Of a stretch of 64,000 nucleotides of DNA, positions 1 through 9,713 are shown in pieces; position 1 is the first letter of the stretch; the number at the start of each line of letters is the position of its first letter. This stretch comes from Diospyros lotus. Taxonomy: Eukaryota; Streptophyta; Magnoliopsida; Ericales; Ebenaceae. The position numbers and the translations under genes are program-made. The DNA lies in assembly GCF_014633365.1 (NCBI RefSeq), contig NC_068338.1, positions 49,673,716 to 49,737,715 on the forward strand. Direction: 5' to 3'. The notes beneath the pieces were generated by a model that saw only the letters and a list, made by a program, of their open reading frames with translations, had not been told where the DNA came from and did no database searches.

Positions 1-625
1 ACACAACTAAGGAGCTTCCAGGTAAGGAGGGGGGTCACGTGAACCACTTAAGTCCCAAGCTCGCCTTAGACAGTTTAGGTCTTTGTGACAAAGCCCTTAG
101 CGCAGTCACACATATCAATAAACTCAACAATAGATCCATGTTTAATTATGATTCATTTTGCAAGCTCTTCTTGATGGACTTGATTCCTAATTGCTTTCAT
201 TCTAATAAGCCCTTCCTAAACAAGTATTTCCGCTATAATCATGAACTCTTGAGTTTGGAGCAATATCACTAGCGAAAAACGCATACTAATTAATGACAAA
301 TAAGAATCATATCTCTCACATACTTATTCCAACATGAGCTTCATACGTGTGCATACATATAACAACATACGCTCATAAATATAGCTTGAGAGAATAACTA
401 CATAGTTAAGGGGGATATGACTTGCATGAGCATAGTATCCGTAAAGAATAAGCATAGCAATTCTTATAACTTACCCGGAGATCAGAAGTTTGAATGGGAC
501 GTGGTGGATTTTCATGTTTCCTTAAAAGCATTTCCTTAAAATTTTTACTAAAAGCAAAAAAAATAAAATTTTCTTTAAAAACAATTTGAGTCTACAGGAA
601 AGTAAACCTGGCTCTGATACCACTA
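1..625 (-). mobile_element. Ty3/Gypsy-type retrotransposon internal leader (partial)
   Basis: On the minus strand this follows the LTR at 626-2041 and runs off the left window edge. It starts with three bases and then a primer binding site at 610-622, whose minus-strand sequence TGGTATCAGAGCC matches the 3' end of plant initiator tRNA-Met. No gag or pol coding is visible in these 625 bases, as expected for an untranslated leader. The 77-residue plus-strand frame inside it (39-272) matches no family I know and is probably chance. The superfamily is inferred from LTR style; the coding region lies outside the window. Confidence 0.75.
610..622 (-). promoter_or_regulatory. Primer binding site, tRNA-iMet type
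   Basis: Minus-strand TGGTATCAGAGCC lies three bases inside the LTR end at 626. This is the standard initiator-Met primer site of plant LTR elements, and it fixes the element's orientation as minus. Confidence 0.85.
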
Positions 626-2041
626 TGTGACACCCGTAACTTACTTACATGCTTAATGATAATAATATTCATATAAAAATATCCGAAGCTTAAAACTAAA
701 ATCATATTTCCTTTAAATCAAATAAAATTCCAAGACATGCTTTATGGTATACATATAGGAAAAGATCAGAGTTTAACCCTAAAAACATTGCTTCAAAAGG
801 AAACTAAACTTAAATTCTTGAAAATCCTTTTTAAACAAGCCACCATGCTCCACGTCCATGTCCCGATCTCCTCATTCATACTCACATAGGGGGGGAAACA
901 TAAGGGGGGTGAGATTATGCAAATCTCAGTAAGTACAAGAGAACCATCATATATATTTAAACAAATCATGACATAACATAACATATCGTATGGAGACACG
1001 AGAGGTTCCACCAACTTGCAGGGGTAAGAACCCTCGTGCGTAGCGCTATCGAGCTCTGGTCCCGAAACTTGCGTGAACATAACATAACATGAGGGACCAC
1101 ATAACATAGTTCATAGTCATGCTTAAACATCATAAATAGTTCATAATGTACTTACCTTAACTTGGTTTGATGAGATTTGAATGCTGAAGGCTTCACCTTT
1201 ACAAAAAGCTCGAAGCATTCCCGTCTAGCACGAATTTATCCCAACTTAGAATGAGGAAACCTTTGGCCATGAGCCCTATTTATAGGCTTGGAAACTTGGC
1301 CACCAAGTAAGTCACAATCATTTCAAATCTTTTCTAAATCTTTTAAGATATTCCAATAATTTCAAATCTTCTAAAATATTCTCTAATCATTCCAAATCTT
1401 CTAGGATATTCTCTAATCATTACAAATCTTCTAAGATATTCTTTAATCATTCCAAATCTTCTTAGATTTTCTGCAATCATTCTTATCTGAATAAAATCTT
1501 ATCCAAATAAGATCTTATCAAATCTTATCCAAATCAAATCAAATCTTATCCTTAAAGTCATCATGAGGCTTAATCTTTATCTCTAAAGTCATCACGAACC
1601 TTTATCTTATCTCTAAAGTCATCATGAGTCTTAATCTTATTTCTAATATCATCATGAGGTTTCATCCTTATCTCTAAAATCATTTATGAGGTTTTTCTTG
1701 AATCTCCCAAATGCCCTTAGTAAAAAGGTTTCAAGAATTACACTTTGGCCCAAACTTTTCAAGTAATTGCACTTAGACCCTTTCCAACTTCGTCCCTAGG
1801 CCAATTTTTAATTGGATTTTAGTCCCCGAAGAAAGGACTAATTACGCTAATACCCCTGATTTTTAGGTAAATTACACTTTTACCCGAATCTCAATATTTA
1901 CGATTTTGCCACTAGCTCAAAAACTGAACCTTTGTCTCAAGGCTTCTATAATCCTTTGAAAGGACATATTTCCTCAAGTATTAGAAGATAAAAATCTCAA
2001 GTATTACATTATATTTCAGTTTAAAAATCTTGGGTGTTACA
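626..2041 (-). mobile_element. 5' LTR of the minus-strand Gypsy-like element
   Basis: The LTR is 1416 bp. On the plus strand it opens TGTGACACCC and closes GGGTGTTACA, an imperfect terminal inverted repeat with TG/CA ends. A minus-strand TATA box (TATAAATAGG) is the complement of 1275-1284, a typical LTR promoter position. It contains two internal minisatellites (about 1318-1530 and 1555-1690). The target duplication would begin at 2042 (AAAAT); its partner lies outside the window. The plus- and minus-strand short frames within it have no recognisable product. Confidence 0.8.
1318..1690. repeat. Two minisatellites inside the LTR
   Basis: 1318-1530 repeats a roughly 29-bp unit containing AATCATTCCAAATCTTCT. 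1555-1690 repeats a roughly 31-bp unit containing AAAGTCATCATGAG, about four copies. Both are imperfect. Confidence 0.7.
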
Positions 2042-3127
2042 AAAATGTTCCTCAACTTCGACTAATTGGTCATTTTGGACTCTTTAACTTTAAGTTGGAC
2101 CTATTATGCCCTTCAACTTAATTTTAATTTCGTAATAATTGTGACCATCAATTTCTCATTTCGTAAACAATCACACCTCTTGATTCAATTAGCATAGCGC
2201 GTGAACTCATGCGTGGCAGAGGAATATGCAATGGCTAAAATTTTCAATTTCTTTTTTCTTCTTCATCTCGTCAATGACCTTTCACATTTCTCACTTTCGT
2301 CGCCTATCTCTTGCTTTCCTTGTAGCTATTGAATGACCCCTCGCCTTTTCTTTTGTCGACCGACCTCTCCCATGCCTAGCTGCCGCTGTTGACCTCTTGC
2401 ATTCCTTATCGTCACCAACTGACCCCTGCATTCCCCTTCACTGACTGACCGCTCCCTTCCCTCGTAGCCGACGGACTTCTCACTTTCTTAGTGTCGACTA
2501 ACCTCTCACATTTCTTCATCACTACCAACCAACCTTGGTCTCACCTTCATTGCCACCGACTAACCCTGTTTGAGGTTGAATTCACCATGATGATGGTTTA
2601 GCCAAGTTTGTGTTTGTGAATTGACAACGGCATTGAGCATATTTGAGGTTGAATTGATTCGTGTTGCACGAAAACAATAGCACTGAGTATGAAACATCGA
2701 TTTGTGTTCGTGAATCGACGACGACTTAGTCCAGTTTGTGTTTGTGAATCGACAACGGTATTGAGCAAATAAAGTTATGAATTGACGACACCGAGTACAG
2801 TGGAGGGGTCTCCGCTGTCTTCACCTTCCTCTTTTATGAGGCCATGGTCGCTAGCTCCAACCTTTGCCGTGTTTTTTATTGCAAGCCCCGCATCTTATTT
2901 TGTAGTGTCGCGAGACCCAACTCTGTTGTGTAACACGACACATGCGATGCCCTCTTGTTGGCTTGGCCAATGAAGGGATCCACGTCAGATCGCGTGTAAC
3001 TCAAGCACAATTATGTTGCTAGATGAAGTATGTGATTGTTTTAAAATTAAAAATTTAGAGACATGTGAGGATCGCTTTAAAGTTGGAGGGGGTAAATAAT
3101 TAAAAGACGAAAATTGAGGGCATTTTT
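2042..3127. mobile_element. Probable non-autonomous DNA transposon with long diverged TIRs
   Basis: The left part (AAAATGTTCCTCAACTT, then AACAATCACA about 120 bases in) is mirrored in inverse order by the right part (complement AAAATGCCCTCAATTTT, then AACAATCACA). These give imperfect terminal inverted repeats of perhaps 180 bp. The interior is low-complexity C/T-rich then ordinary sequence, without a transposase. The form resembles Mutator-like non-autonomous elements. The exact ends and target duplication are unclear because the left end abuts the LTR. Confidence 0.45.
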
Positions 3128-3284
3128 ATGCATTTTGCCAAAATACATTTCTAGGTGCATGCATGTGAGGATGAGCAATCTCTCGGTCGAAGAGAATTTA
3201 TTAACTTGTTTTTATCAAAGCATCTTACCTTCATTAAAATTCACTGAATACTGGTTGATCTGATTGATTTAAAATAATTTATAT

Positions 3285-3781
3285 GTTAGGAATATGATGC
3301 CCGGATATAATGCATTCAACAACCATAATAAACACAGTTAGTTGTTCACTTGTTTCTTATAGGAGCATTATTTGTTGAAATATCAAAGTGAATTTTTAGT
3401 CGCGTGCATGTCACGTGGCTAATTACTATTAACATTTAAAAAAAAAATATCAATTAGATATGGATAAAATAAATACAATTTTAATTAGCCGTCAAATTCA
3501 ATTTGTAATTCATTCAATAGCGATAATAAATAGAGTTGTTCATAATTATTATAAAAGTAATATTTGTTAAAATGTGCAAGTGAAATTTTAGCTATATATA
3601 TTTGTGCAAGTCCCGTGACTAATTACCATTAATATTTAAAAAAAAAAATTAAAGACATGAAAAAAATAATACAATTTGAAACCGATGGAGATTAACTGGT
3701 AGTAGCTAGGTGTTGGATGGTTGGTCAAATTCTTTGTAAGTCATTCAACAATGATAATAAACCGTTTGTTGTATTATAAAA
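3285..3781. repeat. Tandem ~200-225 bp repeat, third copy interrupted
   Basis: Blocks beginning near 3311, 3512 and 3736 each start with a variant of CATTCAACAATAATAAA and run to a poly-A stretch. The third copy is split by the SINE cluster and resumes at about 4495 (ATCATTTGTTAAAATATT). A related diverged block lies near 12430-12560. No coding capacity seen. Confidence 0.55.
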
Positions 3782-3796
3782 TATATATCATTTGTG

Positions 3797-4056
3797 GCCC
3801 ACATGGACAGCCCAGTTGGTCAAGAAGGGGGCACAAAGTGCCTTTCGTAGTGAATCTTGGACCAAGACTAAGGATCGAGTCTTGCAAGTGACAGTGTGGG
3901 GGTACCTCTCTCTAAAGTGAGAGGGGGCTCCTTGTGCGCGGTGAGCGCGGATCTAGCCACTGCGTCCGGTTGGGTCACCATGATTAACCTCTTCCCACGT
4001 TCTGTTGAGCCGGGTGTGGGGGGCGCTCGGGGTGAGCGATTTCACCTTGGACCAAG
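3797..4056 (+). mobile_element. tRNA-derived SINE (1 of 3)
   Basis: The element is 260 bp. It has a Pol III box A match TGGTCAAGAAG at 3817-3827 and a box B match GATCGAGTC at 3873-3881, both fitting the consensus with normal spacing. It is flanked by a perfect 15-bp target duplication TATATATCATTTGTG at 3782-3796 and 4057-4071. The 64-residue frame inside it is not a gene. Confidence 0.8.
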
Positions 4057-4071
4057 TATATATCATTTGTG

Positions 4072-4244
4072 CATCCAAAGAATGAGTTGAGCGGTCGAAT
4101 GACCAATATGTTAGTATTAATCTAATGAGTTACAAGTTTGATTCTTGCCCTGTGTAAGGGTCAAAGACCCAACTTACGATTTATCTCACCTGACGTAATC
4201 AATGACACAAGCACCGGATACCGTGCGAAGGTGGTCATCCCAAG
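4072..4244 (+). mobile_element. tRNA-derived SINE-like insertion (2 of 3)
   Basis: The element is 173 bp, bounded by TATATATCATTTGTG (4057-4071) and TATATATCATTTGCG (4245-4259), i.e. the same target sequence as its neighbour with one change. A box B-like GTTTGATTC lies at 4136-4144 (one mismatch). Box A is weak (around 4085-4096). The sequence is unrelated to SINE 1 and SINE 3. Confidence 0.6.
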
Positions 4245-4259
4245 TATATATCATTTGCG

Positions 4260-4494
4260 CCTCTAGAGCATGGCACAAGTGATAAAATTTTTAAATTTTT
4301 TTAAAAGTGGCGGGAAATTAACTCTTGGTAGAAGTAGACATACTTCATTTGATGAGAATTGACCGTATGTCCGCTTATGAGTGTATAAACTTGTGATCAC
4401 ATCCGATTTATCAGGAAATCGAACTAGGAGAAAATGTCGGTCTTCTCCAGAACTAGGTGGGTGAAGCCCGAACACCTAGATCATAAAAAAAAAG
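4260..4494 (+). mobile_element. SINE-like insertion with A-rich tail (3 of 3)
   Basis: The element is 235 bp, ending in a run of nine A residues plus G, and is followed by the same target sequence again (TATATATCATTTGT at 4495-4508). Box A TGGCACAAGTG at 4271-4281 matches the consensus. A convincing box B at normal spacing is not seen, so the assignment rests on box A, tail and target duplication. Confidence 0.6.
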
Positions 4495-4718
4495 TATATA
4501 TCATTTGTTAAAATATTATAGTTACATAATTTAAAAAATGTCACATATTTCCATTTTCATATGAATCACAAATGAATTAATTATGAAAACAATCTTATTG
4601 CAAAAGTAATGGGAAGGTCGCATGCAAACACAACCGGAACCTACTCTTCACAAAATGTGAAATTTTGTACAATGAAGACCCCTCAAAAACACTTAAATGC
4701 ACTTGTAGACTATCGTAT

Positions 4719-5055
4719 AATGAGAAACCACTCATACATTCCAAAGTTAAGGATTAACCACTCATACATTCCAAAGTTAAGGATTAATTCTATAACTTCG
4801 AACGCTCAACTTCTATAACGTATAACTTCGAACGCTCAACGCCAAACCTCTAACTCTAAAAGTTTATGTCAAATTTCAAACGCTAATGATGAATCCTAAA
4901 TGTTAAATATCGAATCTTAATTAAATGCCAAATATTGAACAATAAATATGTACTGAACTTCAAACGTTGAACAATAAATGTCAAACCCCGAACGCTTAAC
5001 GCTAAACGCTGAACGCTAAACCAGCTAAATGCGGAACGCCAAACCCCGAACCCCT
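4719..5055. repeat. Short direct repeats and degenerate heptamer-like tract
   Basis: A 30-bp direct duplication (units starting with AACCACTCATACATTCC) lies at about 4725-4784. It is followed by a duplicated CGAACGCTCAACTTC-type motif and a degenerate run of AACGCTAA/AAACGCCAA words to 5055. Nothing coding is supported. Confidence 0.6.
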
Positions 5056-5183
5056 AACTAAGGTCATTAATATTTTAAAACAGTTTGAGCATTTATTTTA
5101 AATGAGTATAGGTGGTTTTATATAATAATAGAATAAAATTAACTTCCTTCTCCCAAACGACCAGCTGACCGCCCGGCAGCCAG

Positions 5184-5204
5184 TGCATGGCCATGCACAC
5201 GTGT
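5184..5204 (+). promoter_or_regulatory. RY palindrome plus G-box upstream of TZF gene 1
   Basis: TGCATGGCCATGCA (5184-5197) is a perfect 14-bp palindrome made of two RY-type motifs. It runs straight into ACACGTGT (5197-5204), a G-box/ABRE core. The G-box and its flanks are conserved at 8828 and 13282 upstream of the other two TZF copies. B3-domain and bZIP factors bind such motifs in seed genes; function here is inference. Confidence 0.6.
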
Positions 5205-5391
5205 AAGAAATTAAGCGATCTCAGTTGTCATCTCTTTGTTGCTATTGGGACGTTTTTCCTCACCCCATGGCTTTTGAGGTGGGTCGCCGTTCAGATTCCC
5301 GTAATCAGATTAATTGTTCTTTCCATGTATATATATATGTAACTCATCTTAGGTTAACTTGTAACCCTGGTAGAGTACTCAGTTCTGGCTT

Positions 5392-5398
5392 TATATAT
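5392..5398 (+). promoter_or_regulatory. TATA box of TZF gene 1
   Basis: TATATAT lies in a block (GGCTTTATATATTTGGGGCAG) shared in position with 13423-13430 and, decayed, with 8950. It sits about 100 bases before the chosen start codon, so the longer upstream reading frame from 5225 is not the protein. Confidence 0.7.
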
Positions 5399-5494
5399 TT
5401 GGGGCAGCCTCCATCGCTCTCTCACTGTCCCTTAAAAATTTTGATCTCTCTCCCAGATTTTTCCAATCCTCATATATATATATATCTCGACGTC

Positions 5495-6169
5495 ATGATG
5501 ATGCCGCAAATGTTGAACTCCAACAACCCAGCTTTCCATGAAGATTTATCTGAGCAGGAGCGTGCTCGGATAGACCCTCGGCGCTTCCCCGCTCTCTTCG
5601 ACAAGACCGTAAACGAATCCGATGAATTTCGGATGTACGGTTTCAAGATCAAGCGCTGTCCGAGGATACGAAGCCATGACTGGACGCAGTGTCCCTATGC
5701 CCACCGTGGCGAGAAGGCGCGCCGCCGTGACCCTCGGAGGTACAACTACGCGGCCATAGCCTGCCCGGAGTTCCGTGAAGACGGAGAATGCACTAGGGGA
5801 GTCACGTGCCAGTTCGCTCACGGGGTCTTCGAGTACTGGCTTCACCCGGAGAAGTATCGCACACGCCCATGCAACGCCGGGCAATTCTGCACCAGAAAGG
5901 TTTGTTTCTTCGCGCACTCGCTAGCAGAGCTCAGGCACCAACACACCCGGCACCGTCGCGTCTTGGCCATCGACGAACCGGCACTGGGGAGAAGATGGCG
6001 CCGCCACTATAGAGAAGCCTCGACGCGACCCAGTGGGGGTACTTCTACCCCTGATTTTCTGGCCAGTTTGAGTGGGTTGGTGATCAGGGAAGGCGATCAA
6101 AGGGCAAGGGGAATTCAGCAACAGCCGGATGGTCCTGACATTGGGTGGATTGCTGATCTGGTGGGTTAA
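5495..6169 (+). CDS. RR-TZF CCCH zinc finger protein (gene 1)
   Basis: This is a 224-residue intronless gene of the plant arginine-rich tandem CCCH zinc finger family, short class without ankyrin repeats (similar in layout to Arabidopsis TZF4-6). Family members bind AU-rich mRNA, shuttle to cytoplasmic granules and act in hormone and seed responses. Visible: an RR region with C55-H61-C66-H70 (C-X5-H-X4-C-X3-H), then finger 1 C90, C99, C105, H109 (C-X8-C-X5-C-X3-H), a 16-residue linker, and finger 2 C126, C132, C137, H141 (C-X5-C-X4-C-X3-H). All metal ligands are present. The tail has a conserved [10 protein letters not shown] block and ends [11 protein letters not shown]. The start is one of three consecutive ATGs (5495, 5498, 5501). 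A longer frame reaching 5225 is rejected because it crosses the TATA box. It is paralogous to 13851-14558. Confidence 0.93.
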   Translation: MMMPQMLNSNNPAFHEDLSEQERARIDPRRFPALFDKTVNESDEFRMYGFKIKRCPRIRSHDWTQCPYAHRGEKARRRDPRRYNYAAIACPEFREDGECTRGVTCQFAHGVFEYWLHPEKYRTRPCNAGQFCTRKVCFFAHSLAELRHQHTRHRRVLAIDEPALGRRWRRHYREASTRPSGGTSTPDFLASLSGLVIREGDQRARGIQQQPDGPDIGWIADLVG

Positions 6170-7930
6170 TTAGCCACCAGGTATTTATGTAGTAGATATA
6201 GTAGAGGTGGTGGTTGATGCAAAGATTAATATTATTTTTCGACTAGTATTGGGTTGTTGTATATATAATTAAGATGGGTTAAACCATTAAATCTTCTTAT
6301 GATTTAATCCTTATTAGTTAAACTCATTCTTATGATTTGATCAGGTTGTACTTACTGATGAGTTCGGATGAATTGATGAATCTTCTAATTTCGTGATATT
6401 TTTACAATACTAACAAAAATATTCTGTATGCAATAACATTATTATAATATATTATATAATAATATAATACAAATAATGCAACATATTAAAATATTATATT
6501 ACATTACCATATAATAATATTATATAATAGTGCATTTAATATATTGAATTTCATAATATATAAAAGAATTGGGTTTCCATTTTCTCATGCTATTTTTCTT
6601 CTTCTTTAATTAGGGGATCGCCGGCTAGTGGGCAGTTGGTGGGCAGAGTCCCCGATGGCCAGTATTTGAGTCCCCGATGGCCAGTATTTGGTGGTATTAT
6701 ATCGAGTTGGCTAGTCAACAACAAGTAGAGATAATTAATGTGGATCGGTTCAATTATGACTTTTAAGATAATAGTGAATGTAATTATAGTTTTATGTCTA
6801 TAACCGTAATTATATGGTTTTAAATTTTTATAATCACACCCATAATCGATGAATATAATGATATGAAGTTTTATGCATAACCCCTATAATAAATTATGTA
6901 ATTAAATAAAATTTTAATAAAAACAATTTTTTTTTATTAAATTAAAGAATAAGTAACGAATTCAGAAAATATATAAAATAGCCAACTAAAATTGTAGATG
7001 CACATTTAAATTAGAGTTAAATAAATGATTACACAAACTAGAATTGGTCTCAATAAATCTAGTAACAAAAATGAAATTCTTAAAATAATGACACACAAGA
7101 TAACAATTTTATTTTTTGAACAATTTTATAAATGAAGATATATTTAAAATTATTCATTTATAAACTAATACTATAAAATATATAAAAATTAATATTAAAT
7201 ATATAATTATTCGTTATGGTTAAAGTTATGGTTGTGATTTTTTGTTTTGATTATGATTTTTTCATATTAATCATAACCATAACTGATGTTTTTTTTTTTT
7301 TTTTTTTTCTGGTCGTGGTTATGATTTTTTTTATGAATTAACTAATCCATGCCATCCTTAGCGACAAGAATTGGAGAGAAAGAAAAATGAAAATGAGCAA
7401 CCAAATACCATCTTCTATACATTCCGACATTAGATCAAAATGCAACTTGAATTCGTGTGGAATTCAAACTAGTAACTCTAGTTGACATGTAGAACTTTAA
7501 GCATATGACATGCATTCATTGTGAATTGCTAAAGTATATGGAAATTCTATTAAAATCTCCTCCTTTCTCTATCTTTTCATAATTTTTTTGAGTCTAGTTT
7601 CATTCAATTTAATAATTTTTCTTATTTTATTTTTCTAAATGGATGAGTAGCTTATTTTATTAGTTTTACACGTCATAACATTTTTATCGGTTCAAATTAT
7701 TTAATTACAATTGAAGTTAAGTCGTGCAAGATTCAAATTACTATTGTAATTGACACGTAGAGACCCAGATGTATAACATGCATTCATTGTAATTCATTAT
7801 AAATCTACTAACTCGACAACACAAAATTCATTGCATCTTTAGTTCACTTGTCATCTCATCATCTTCTTGTTCACCTTTCCTAATTTTGAACCTTCAAAGA
7901 ACATACTCGCCTGGAGTCTCTCAATTGCTG
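6170..7930. other. AT-rich spacer after TZF gene 1
   Basis: The 3' UTR of the TZF gene lies at about 6170-6320 (shared GATGGGTTAAACCATT near 6270). The rest is AT-rich with homopolymers (T22 near 7289) and a duplicated 23-bp segment near 6645-6690. The stretch 6730-7360 has rough inverted similarity of its ends and could be a decayed MITE, but I cannot define termini. From about 7420 the upstream region of the next module begins. No gene seen. Confidence 0.6.
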
Positions 7931-7936
7931 TAAAAT

Positions 7937-8505
7937 CGACCTGAAAAAGCAATCACAAAGTAGAGATTGAAGCGATAAAAGGTACATCTCAATTCTTTCA
8001 ATTTATGTATTATAGGGTATGATATATTTTGTACTCTCCTTTCAATTTATGTATCATGACCCACAATATCGTAAATAAAACACTTTTCTATTTCAATTAG
8101 AAGCACAACAAAAATTTTCACTTTTCTATTTGCTGTGTATCTGCATATATATATCATATATAGCATGTATTTTCATTTGATCACTTCAAAATATCACTGA
8201 TATTTTATCTTCTTTTTTTCAGGAAACATGGATGGCTGTTGGGAACAGTTCATTTACAAAAAAAGAAATATATAAGGGGAATGTTATATGCACATATGAC
8301 ATCTTTTCAATTCTTACAAAAAGAGAAATTGTTCGTATTGAATAGGCTCTTCAAAGAACTTAAAAGTGACCAGAAGTCTCATATATCGAAAGCCTACTCT
8401 AAACTAATTTTGTATCTTATTAGGATCTCACTCGCAATATCATTGGTCCTTGTAATTATATTTTTGGATTACATTATGAGACCACCCGAAGACCAAGGGG
8501 GTTGA
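7937..8505 (+). pseudogene. Small two-exon gene, module U1 (probably broken)
   Basis: I do not recognise this family. Exon 1 is about 7937-7981, donor GGTACATC. Exon 2 starts at 8223 after a polypyrimidine tract and AG, and reads open to the stop at 8503-8505. The exon junction phase (two bases carried over, giving R then K) is the same as in the copies at 11769 and 63745. Exon 2 encodes a basic, Lys-rich stretch and then a strongly hydrophobic segment (LILYLIRISLAISLVLVII), a probable membrane helix. Damage: the start codon position is CTG rather than ATG, and exon 1 contains TGA where other copies have CAA or CGA. It lies directly upstream of the TZF pseudogene at 9184. It could instead be translated from an unseen alternative start. 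Confidence 0.4.
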
Positions 8506-8827
8506 GGATCAAATCCGCAACCGAACCCACAAGTAAGTAAATATTTTTAAAGTTCATTTTGGATATATTGTTATTATTATTTAGGAAATCTAAACCTCTG
8601 TGCAGAATTCTTACACGTGGGAACTGAACGCATGGAGTACGTGACAAAGTTTGTTTGACAATGGCTTTCTAATTCTGTCACCCACTCCATCCCCAAGACA
8701 CCTCCTGGATTTTAACGGGTGAATTTTCTTTTCTTAATTCTTTCACAGAGTAAAAATTATTATATAGAAACGTTTCTTCTTCCAATTGACTATCTGACCG
8801 ACACAGAGAGCCGTCCGTGGTCCTTGA

Positions 8828-8833
8828 CACGTG
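8828..8833 (+). promoter_or_regulatory. G-box of the TZF pseudogene promoter
   Basis: CACGTG sits within TGACACGTGTGAGAAA, aligned with 5198 and 13282. The TATA region downstream (about 8950) has decayed to TTATGCATAA. Confidence 0.6.
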
Positions 8834-9183
8834 TGAGAAAGTTGTCGTCGTGTTCCTCGTCTTCTCCTCTGTTTCTTTTCCAATTTTCTTCACTGGCTTC
8901 CGTCTTCACCATGGGTTAGCCTGTAAACCCTGGTTGAGCCAGGTGTGGCTTTATGCATAATTACGTGGATGGCTTCTCAATCCCTTTATCGATGGATTCA
9001 TACATATATATATATATATATATATAGAGTGGGTGTTTTCTTTTTCCCTCAAAATTTTTTGATCATCACCCATATGTTGCCATTCCCCTGCATATCAATA
9101 TATAAAACAGCCTCTTTTGATTGATCAGCTTTGAATGGAGATTGAATCTTCGTGTTTATATATGGGTATGATGTCCCAAATTA

Positions 9184-9713
9184 ATGTTGAACTCTGATAG
9201 CCCAACTTTCTATGAATTCTCTGAGCAGGAGTTTTCCGGGGCCGACAGCCGGCGTTACTCCGGTCTCTTCCGGCCAGAACCATATACGAAGTAGACTGCA
9301 TCAGGGGGGACACCTGCGAACGGGGTCCTCGCGTACTGGCTTCACACCCGAAAGTAGTCTACTCAACTATATATGTAAGGCCAGCGAGTTGTACGACAGA
9401 CGAGGTCTGTTTCTTTACACAGTCAATGGCGGGGCTCGGCATCGCAGACTGCTGGGACCACCTCGTCCAGGCCATCAGGGAACCAGCAGTAGGGATAAGA
9501 TAGCGCTGCTTTGGAGAACCCTTGACATCGACGACACTAATTTGAACGGCCGAGGTGAGAGGGAAGCAAGCAACCCTGATTTTCTGGCCAGCTTGAGCAG
9601 CTAGCTTAACAATCAGGAAAGGTGACCGAACGGCAAGGGGTGTACGGCATCGATCAGGGCACCAATCAAATGCTCCTGATGATATAAGGTGGATTGTTGA
9701 TTTGGTGGATTAA
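9184..9713 (+). pseudogene. RR-TZF CCCH zinc finger pseudogene
   Basis: The sequence follows the intact gene at 13851 from its MLNSD start through to the stop codon at 9711-9713 and the downstream ACCACCAGATAT block. About 165-170 bases are missing after the residues corresponding to TIYES, removing the RR region and the first half of finger 1. A further roughly 12-base deletion removes the first finger's last ligands. The first reading frame stops at 9292-9294, and a second frame is open only because of the shift. The tail PDFLASLS block is still legible at 9571-9600. Promoter and UTRs are also homologous, so this is a decayed tandem duplicate, not a processed copy. Confidence 0.88.

Noticed and set aside
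2782..2973. Open frame of 63 codons
   Set aside because: Lies in the middle of a probable non-autonomous transposon; no domain, no conserved relatives visible.
3896..4090. Open frame of 64 codons
   Set aside because: Entirely within SINE 1 and its target duplication.
4800..5055. Interstitial telomere-like repeat
   Set aside because: Words such as AACGCTAAACGCC are irregular and never reach runs of the plant telomere heptamer.
5225..5494. 90-codon N-terminal extension of TZF gene 1
   Set aside because: It crosses the TATA box at 5392 and a promoter block shared with other copies, and has no similarity to the paralogue's protein.
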